Below are positions 12,996 to 17,011 of a stretch of DNA of 17,011 nt, piece by piece. The translations under genes were made by a program, and so were the position numbers. This stretch comes from JAICLL01 sp035252155 (lineage in GTDB: Bacteria > Planctomycetota > Planctomycetia > Pirellulales > JAICIG01), in contig DATFDL010000527.1 of NCBI GenBank assembly GCA_035252155.1, positions 1-17,011 of the forward strand. The letters are read 5' to 3'. Under the pieces are notes generated by a model. The model saw nothing but the letters and a program-made list of their open reading frames with translations. It ran no database searches and had not been told where the DNA came from. Within the stretch, counting starts at the first letter, position 1. Every line of letters begins with the position of its first letter.

Positions 12996-14546
12996 TTAGT
13001 TCGATTTTTCGGCGTCGCCGAGGTCGCGCGGCGTGAATTCATCGAGATCGCGCAGCCACTTGATCTGTGAGACGACCGCGTCGGCGATGTCCTTGCTGGT
13101 CGCCTGGTTGATGTCCAAGCGGTCCACCGCGTTGCCTTGGACGCCGCCGAGCAGCGACGCGACGACTCCGCTGAGCTTGCTGATGGGCAGAATATCGCGG
13201 CGAACGCCGTCAGCCAGTTCCAGAAAGGACCGCGAGCTTGGCTCGGCGAGGGGCACCGTAACCGCCACCCGCGGCGGCATCTCCTGGGACCGCGCGCCGC
13301 GGTAATGGGCGGTCAGTACGACATTCAAACGGCCAGGCTCGGTCTCCTCCAAAAATGGCGTGCCTGGTTCGGCCAGCGGACGCGGAAGGGGTGTCCGCAC
13401 TCCATTTTCGACCGCGAAGAACCGCCGGCGAACCGCCAGCCACCAGAGGTAATGCACTCCGTCCATTTCCGCGGTCGCCATCACCGCCCGGTGCATCGCG
13501 AGACTGTCGATACCGGGCCCCCCAGGTTGCTCGGCCACGTCGAGCAGCGTAGTTTGTAAATTGAATCGCCGCCGCTGGGGCGGGTGCTTTTTGAGATATT
13601 CGGGCGTGCCGCGGACCGACGAGACGAGATACCAGGTTTCGTCTTCGCCGCGACGGGCTTCGTGGACGGCGAACAACAACCCGCCCGACTCGGCCGTGAC
13701 CAGCGCCCGATCGAGCGGAAAACGCTCGGCCAACGCGCGGTCGGCGTCGATCACGCGTGCCTTGGCCGGAAAGTCGGCGACAAATTTGTCGGCCGGCACG
13801 GCGAGTTCGTAATCAATCGAGATCTCCCGGCCCGCCCGCCAGTCGCCGTCGAACTGCCGCTGTTGGTCAATTCGCACGATTCGCTCGCTCGAATCTTGCC
13901 AGACGATGAACCGCGAAGCGCGCGAAGCAGCGTCGGCGCCGCCATTGGCAACCACCGGCGGTGCAAGCGGCACCACCACAAACGCTTCACAGTTCTGACC
14001 GTTGATCGGGCGGTCATGGTCTTTGGCCCGCTGGCGTTGCCAGTCGGCAGGGGCATCGCCTAGTTGCAACATCTCACCGATCATCGCCGCCGTCCCGGGA
14101 CTTGCCCGGCGAACGACAACCGGCTCGACGCCATCGGCTTTCGACGGCCATGCCCACTGTTGTTTTCCATCGTCAACAATCGTTTCGTCGGGCGATTCCA
14201 GGCGAAAGCCCCGATCCCGCGAGTACCAAATTTCGGCTTGTCGCCGCACACCTTGTTCGTCGAGGGTGGAGATGATCAGGTGCGCGGCCGAAGCCTGTTT
14301 CAGCGCCTCGACCACCTGGGCCTGAAGCGTGTGTGGAGTACCAACGACCAGCACGGCGGGCAAGCCCACCGCCACCAACAGCGACGCCGCGATGGCCAGC
14401 AGCACACGCCGTCGGCGATAGAGGGGCCAACGCCTCTGTGGCACGCCTTGGCGCTGGATGCGACGCATCACCGCATCGGCCACGGAGGAAACAGGCCAAT
14501 TTCGGCCCAGTCCGGCAAGATCGGCTTCTAATTCTTGATGGCTCAT
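12996..14546 (-). CDS. Single-pass membrane partner of the ECF sigma factor
   Basis: A 516-residue protein with a short cytoplasmic N-terminus (about 1-47, basic near the membrane), one membrane helix (RVLLAIAASLLVAVGLPAVLVV in part, about 47-68) and a large extracytoplasmic domain. The extracytoplasmic start (LQAQVVEALKQASAAHLII...VRRQAEIWYS) recalls planctomycete proteins with a LolA/MucB-like fold that follow sigma genes. No zinc-binding HxxxCxxC anti-sigma motif is visible. Its ATG overlaps the sigma stop by 4 bases (ATGA), and GGGAGG lies 8 bases upstream inside the sigma gene, indicating coupled translation. The likely role is anti-sigma factor or envelope sensor controlling the upstream sigma; this rests on context more than sequence. 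Confidence 0.78.
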   Translation of the reverse strand: MSHQELEADLAGLGRNWPVSSVADAVMRRIQRQGVPQRRWPLYRRRRVLLAIAASLLVAVGLPAVLVVGTPHTLQAQVVEALKQASAAHLIISTLDEQGVRRQAEIWYSRDRGFRLESPDETIVDDGKQQWAWPSKADGVEPVVVRRASPGTAAMIGEMLQLGDAPADWQRQRAKDHDRPINGQNCEAFVVVPLAPPVVANGGADAASRASRFIVWQDSSERIVRIDQQRQFDGDWRAGREISIDYELAVPADKFVADFPAKARVIDADRALAERFPLDRALVTAESGGLLFAVHEARRGEDETWYLVSSVRGTPEYLKKHPPQRRRFNLQTTLLDVAEQPGGPGIDSLAMHRAVMATAEMDGVHYLWWLAVRRRFFAVENGVRTPLPRPLAEPGTPFLEETEPGRLNVVLTAHYRGARSQEMPPRVAVTVPLAEPSSRSFLELADGVRRDILPISKLSGVVASLLGGVQGNAVDRLDINQATSKDIADAVVSQIKWLRDLDEFTPRDLGDAEKSN

Positions 14547-15070
14547 GTATTGACCTCCCGCAAAATGGATTTGAGTCGTTCCAACGCCCGTGATAACTGC
14601 TTCGTGACCGTGCCCACGGGCCGCCCCGTGAGCCGGGCAATCTCGGCGACCGAATGACCCTCGAAATAGCGCAGCACGACAACCGTACGTTCGTGATCGG
14701 GCAGTGCTCCGACCGACGCCAGCAGCCGGGCCGCTTCTTCGGCGATCTCCGGAGGCGGAGCCTCGACCGTGGCTTCATGCTCGGCCTCGTCGAACCTTTT
14801 GCTACTGCCCCTGCGGCGCGCCGCCCTGAGCGACTCACGGTCGGCGATCCGCATCAGCCACAGGCCGAACGACTCGGGTCGCCGCAACTGCCCGATTCGC
14901 CGGAAGGCCTCGAAAAAGGCGTCCTGCGTGGCGTCCTGTGCGGCATGGAAGTCGCGCACTACATGCCAGGCCCGCACCCAAACGGCCCGCTCATATCTGC
15001 CGACGAGTTCGGCGAAGGCGGCGCGATCGCCCGCCCGAACCGCTTTCACCAGGTCTGCGTCGGTCAACAT
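14543..15070 (-). CDS. ECF (group IV) RNA polymerase sigma factor, module 1
   Basis: A 175-residue sigma-70 family protein with only regions 2 and 4. Region 2 (about 10-88) has FAELVGRYERAVW, AQDATQDAFFEAFRRIGQL and FGLWLMRIADRESLRAARR. Region 4 (about 115-170) has LPDHERTVVVLRYFEGHSVAEIARLTG and VGTVTKQLSRALERLK, the helix-turn-helix that reads the -35 element. It directs RNA polymerase to a small envelope or stress regulon. It is coupled to its membrane partner by an ATGA overlap and is divergent from a second ECF gene. No Shine-Dalgarno is seen at the ATG. Confidence 0.95.
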   Translation of the reverse strand: MLTDADLVKAVRAGDRAAFAELVGRYERAVWVRAWHVVRDFHAAQDATQDAFFEAFRRIGQLRRPESFGLWLMRIADRESLRAARRRGSSKRFDEAEHEATVEAPPPEIAEEAARLLASVGALPDHERTVVVLRYFEGHSVAEIARLTGRPVGTVTKQLSRALERLKSILREVNT

Positions 15071-15148
15071 GCTTTGGGGCTAATTGTAAATCGCCTTTCC
15101 AGCTTAAAGAGATGGTAAGGGGCCGTTTTGCGACATGGCGAAGGATTT

Positions 15149-15160
15149 CCGCCGTGGCGG
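15149..15160. promoter_or_regulatory. Palindrome between two divergent sigma genes
   Basis: CCGCCGTGGCGG is a perfect 12-base palindrome in the 107-bp gap between the two ECF genes. It might be an operator, or a fragment of repeat family E, which carries CGCCGTGGCGG. The GGAACT at 15160-15165 resembles an ECF -35 (GGAAC) but lies too close to the plus-strand start to act there without a shorter leader. Confidence 0.3.
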
Positions 15161-15177
15161 GAACTAATCTATCGACT

Positions 15178-15741
15178 ATGACGCCCCCGACGCAGCCGAC
15201 AAACGGCGGCGTGCAAGGCCCGATCGACTGGGGCCGCTCGCTGAGCGAGCACGAGCGCTGGCTTCGCGCCGTGATCTTGGCTCGGACGGGCGAGCCGCAG
15301 GCCGTCGATGAGATCTGGCAGGAAGTCTCGCTGGCGGCGATCGAGCAACGCGCGCCGCTGGCCGAACGCGAGAAAGCCCCAGCCTGGCTTTACCGCCTGG
15401 CTGTGGTCCACTCGGTCCGGCATCGGCGGCGGCAAGCCCGGCAGCGGAAGCGGTTGGCCCGGCTGGCGGCCGAGTCGAATGGACACGCCTCGGCGGCCGG
15501 CGATCCGTTCGCCTGGCTGCTGGGCGAAGAACGCCGGCGGCTGGTGCGCGATGCGCTAGAGCGGCTGGCGGGGCGCGACGCCGAGATTTTGTTGTTGAAA
15601 TACCACGAACGTTGGAGCTATCGCCAGATTGCGGCAGTGCTGGGTATCAGCGAAAGCGCGGTCGATGCGCGGGTGTTTCGCGCCCGGCAGCGGCTGCGGC
15701 AAGAGCTGGCGAGCTATTTTAGGGATGAACCAATGCCATGA
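15178..15741 (+). CDS. ECF RNA polymerase sigma factor, module 2
   Basis: A 187-residue ECF sigma factor. Region 2 (about 25-86) contains WLRAVILARTGEPQAVDEIW and APAWLYRLAVVHSVRHRRR; region 4 (about 127-180) contains LERLAGRDAEILLLKYHERW, SYRQIAAVLGISESAVDARV and RARQRLRQEL, the helix-turn-helix. It is more divergent in region 2 than module 1. The frame extends upstream to 14938, but that part overlaps the divergent sigma gene; ATG at 15178 is preferred, with 15112 as a possible alternative. The stop overlaps the next start by 4 bases, so sigma and partner are coupled. Its regulon is probably separate from that of module 1. Confidence 0.93.
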   Translation: MTPPTQPTNGGVQGPIDWGRSLSEHERWLRAVILARTGEPQAVDEIWQEVSLAAIEQRAPLAEREKAPAWLYRLAVVHSVRHRRRQARQRKRLARLAAESNGHASAAGDPFAWLLGEERRRLVRDALERLAGRDAEILLLKYHERWSYRQIAAVLGISESAVDARVFRARQRLRQELASYFRDEPMP

Positions 15742-16439
15742 ATGAATCACAGATTAACCAACTGACAAATCCTGAAGTTCTGATCGATCGCTTGGCGGCG
15801 GGCGAGCTCGATCGTGCGTCTCGTCGCGCACTGTTTGAACGGCTCGATCGAGAGCCTACGCAGTGGCGGCGCTGCGCGCTGGCATTGTTGGAAGCTCGCG
15901 AGCTCGATCAAGCGCTCGCCGACTGGCAGGCTGAGATTCCCCGCACATCGCCGGCAATCTCGCCGCTTCGCAGGGTGGGCACTGCCCACCACGTCGCCGA
16001 GAATGAGATCGCCATTAGGAAGCAGTCTCGCCGATGGCCGAATGTATTGGCACTGGCGGCGTCGCTTTTGATCGCCTTTGGCCTCGGCGTGGGCGCGCGC
16101 GGCGTGTGGCGCGATCCCGCGCCCGCGGTGGCGCAAAAATTCGGGACGCCAACAGCCGAAGATCGCCCGCACGCCACGGACGCTTCAAAAACAGTTGCCA
16201 GCAGCGAACCGCCGGCCGCCAGCCCGCCGCACAGCGCGCTGGTGGCCGCGGCCAGCGCCGCATCGAGTGGCGAAGCACGCAATTTGGTTTCGCCTTACGT
16301 CCGCAGCCTGCTGGAGCGGCGCGGATACGAGGTCGAATCGCGCCACGCCGTCGTGCCGGCCATTTTGCCCGACGGCCGGCGGGTGATGTTGCCCGTCGAT
16401 CAATTTCAGCTTCGCTACGTGGGTCATCGAACGTCTTAA
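15738..16439 (+). CDS. Anti-sigma-like single-pass membrane protein
   Basis: A 233-residue protein with a cytoplasmic helical N-terminus (about 1-98), one membrane helix (about 101-121, NVLALAASLLIAFGLGVGA) and an extracytoplasmic tail that is Ala/Ser/Pro-rich, ending in a compact block (LVSPYVRSLLERRGYEVES...). The topology and ATGA overlap with an ECF gene suggest an anti-sigma factor, but no zinc-binding motif is present; Cys46 is the only cysteine. Residues 79-85 (RVGTAHH) come from a short palindromic repeat. Distal SPYVRSLLERRGY...PAILPDGRRVMLPVDQFQLRYVG has the look of a domain found in other planctomycete sigma-associated proteins. Its stop is 129 bp before the PDZ gene, separated by a repeat. 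Confidence 0.78.
   Translation: MNESQINQLTNPEVLIDRLAAGELDRASRRALFERLDREPTQWRRCALALLEARELDQALADWQAEIPRTSPAISPLRRVGTAHHVAENEIAIRKQSRRWPNVLALAASLLIAFGLGVGARGVWRDPAPAVAQKFGTPTAEDRPHATDASKTVASSEPPAASPPHSALVAAASAASSGEARNLVSPYVRSLLERRGYEVESRHAVVPAILPDGRRVMLPVDQFQLRYVGHRTS
15974..15990. repeat. Short palindrome (family H) in frame inside the anti-sigma gene
   Basis: GGTGGGCA-C-TGCCCACC, a perfect 17-base palindrome with a single central base. It is translated as VGTAHH in the cytoplasmic part of the protein, before the membrane helix. Confidence 0.75.
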
Positions 16440-16453
16440 AAACCGTAACCGGA

Positions 16454-16533
16454 ACCACACAAACCCGAAGCGCAAGCGAGCAAGTGGCCACGCGCGACGC
16501 GGTCGCCTCGCTAGCGCTTCGGGTTGGTGTGGT
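16454..16533. repeat. Inverted repeat (family G), well-preserved copy
   Basis: Arms 16454-16480 and 16507-16533 pair at 25 of 27 positions around a 26-base loop (core AACCCGAAGCGCAAGCGAG). It fills most of the 129-bp gap between the anti-sigma and PDZ genes and could reduce or stop read-through. The copy at 11707-11769 is a degenerate relative. Confidence 0.85.
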
Positions 16534-16568
16534 GAAACAACAACAGTTTCTCTTGAAGGAACCTTGCT

Positions 16569-17011
16569 ATGAAAACGCACATTCGTTCGTTCGGCGCGTT
16601 TGTTCTCTCGTGCGGTTTGTTTGCCGCCGGGGCCACACGGCTGCGGGCCGATGAGCCGCAAGCCGAGACCCCGAAGCCACCCGCGCCCGCAACGGAAGTG
16701 ACGGTTCCCATTGAGGTCACGGGCGTCGTTACCGAGGCGGTTGCGGATCTGAATGGAGTGCTGCTGCAAGTGGCCGCGCAGAATGATTCGGTGCTGGGCG
16801 TCAACGTCAAACCGGTCGACGACGTGCTTCGTTCGCACCTGGGGCTGGCAGAGGGCAAAGGGTTCGTCGTGACGGCGGTGGCCAAGGAGAGTGCCCTGGC
16901 CAACGCCGACCTGCGCGTGAATGATGTGCTGCTTACTGTGGGCGGCGAGGACATCTCGAGCCTCGAAATGCTCAGCAAGACGCTGCGCGGGGCACCCGAA
17001 AAGGCGTTCAC
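16569..17011 (+). CDS. Secreted PDZ-domain protein, partial at 3' end
   Basis: At least 147 residues, running off the right edge. A signal peptide (about 1-27, SFGAFVLSCGLFAAGATRLRA) precedes a Pro/Ala/Thr-rich spacer and then a PDZ domain (about 79-147 and beyond) with GVNVKPVDDVLRSHLGL, GKGFVVTAVAKESALANADL and VNDVLLTVGGEDISSLEML. AAGGA lies 8 bases before the ATG. PDZ domains bind C-terminal peptides or exposed hydrophobic segments; DegP/DegS/RseP proteases use them to sense misfolded envelope proteins. No protease domain is seen in the visible part, and none lies before the PDZ domain. Following sigma and anti-sigma, it may be part of envelope sensing or a target gene. Function unproven. 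Confidence 0.82.
   Translation, partial: MKTHIRSFGAFVLSCGLFAAGATRLRADEPQAETPKPPAPATEVTVPIEVTGVVTEAVADLNGVLLQVAAQNDSVLGVNVKPVDDVLRSHLGLAEGKGFVVTAVAKESALANADLRVNDVLLTVGGEDISSLEMLSKTLRGAPEKAF

Noticed and set aside
14938..15177. Upstream extension of the second ECF sigma gene
   Set aside because: It overlaps the divergent sigma gene in antisense and contains no sigma-like sequence.

Overview
This 17 kb, GC-rich window looks like a planctomycete chromosome, most likely of the Pirellulales type. The main reasons are a DUF1559 prepilin-like protein, several ECF sigma/anti-sigma gene pairs, a HemP homologue, glycosyltransferases, and many dispersed palindromic repeats, some of them read through as protein. 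No rRNA, tRNA, transposase, integrase or CRISPR array was seen.

Layout. Bases 1-5616 form a glycan/envelope region. A GT-C type membrane glycosyltransferase on the minus strand runs off the left edge. A coupled GT-B/GT-A glycosyltransferase pair follows on the plus strand (1700-3741), then a glycine-zipper protein (3868-4554), then a convergent, divergent GT2-like gene on the minus strand (4642-5616). Bases 5787-7835 encode a large secreted alpha/beta hydrolase. Bases 8125-9039 encode a 304-residue protein with a degenerate receiver domain, a linker and a C-terminal helical domain; its order, length and residue pattern recall the cyanobacterial clock protein KaiA. Next is a divergent housekeeping pair: family 4 uracil-DNA glycosylase (minus) and the GTPase Der (plus). 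A short hemP gene (minus) sits opposite a DUF1559 gene (plus); the space between them holds a TTGACA element flanked by TAATGAGAC/GTCTCATTA operator-like sites. The right end carries two back-to-back ECF sigma modules: minus-strand sigma plus a membrane-anchored partner, and plus-strand sigma, anti-sigma-like membrane protein and a secreted PDZ protein that runs off the right edge.

Working together. The glycosyltransferases probably build or decorate an envelope polysaccharide or glycoprotein. The two ECF modules each pair a sigma factor with a single-pass membrane protein, which suggests envelope-to-transcription signalling; the PDZ protein could be a sensor or an effector in the second module. 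HemP and the operator-like sites suggest iron or heme control of that intergenic region.

The two most notable observations are the KaiA-like protein and at least eight families of palindromic elements. Four of those elements are read as protein or supply a stop codon; others overlap or abut start and stop codons.
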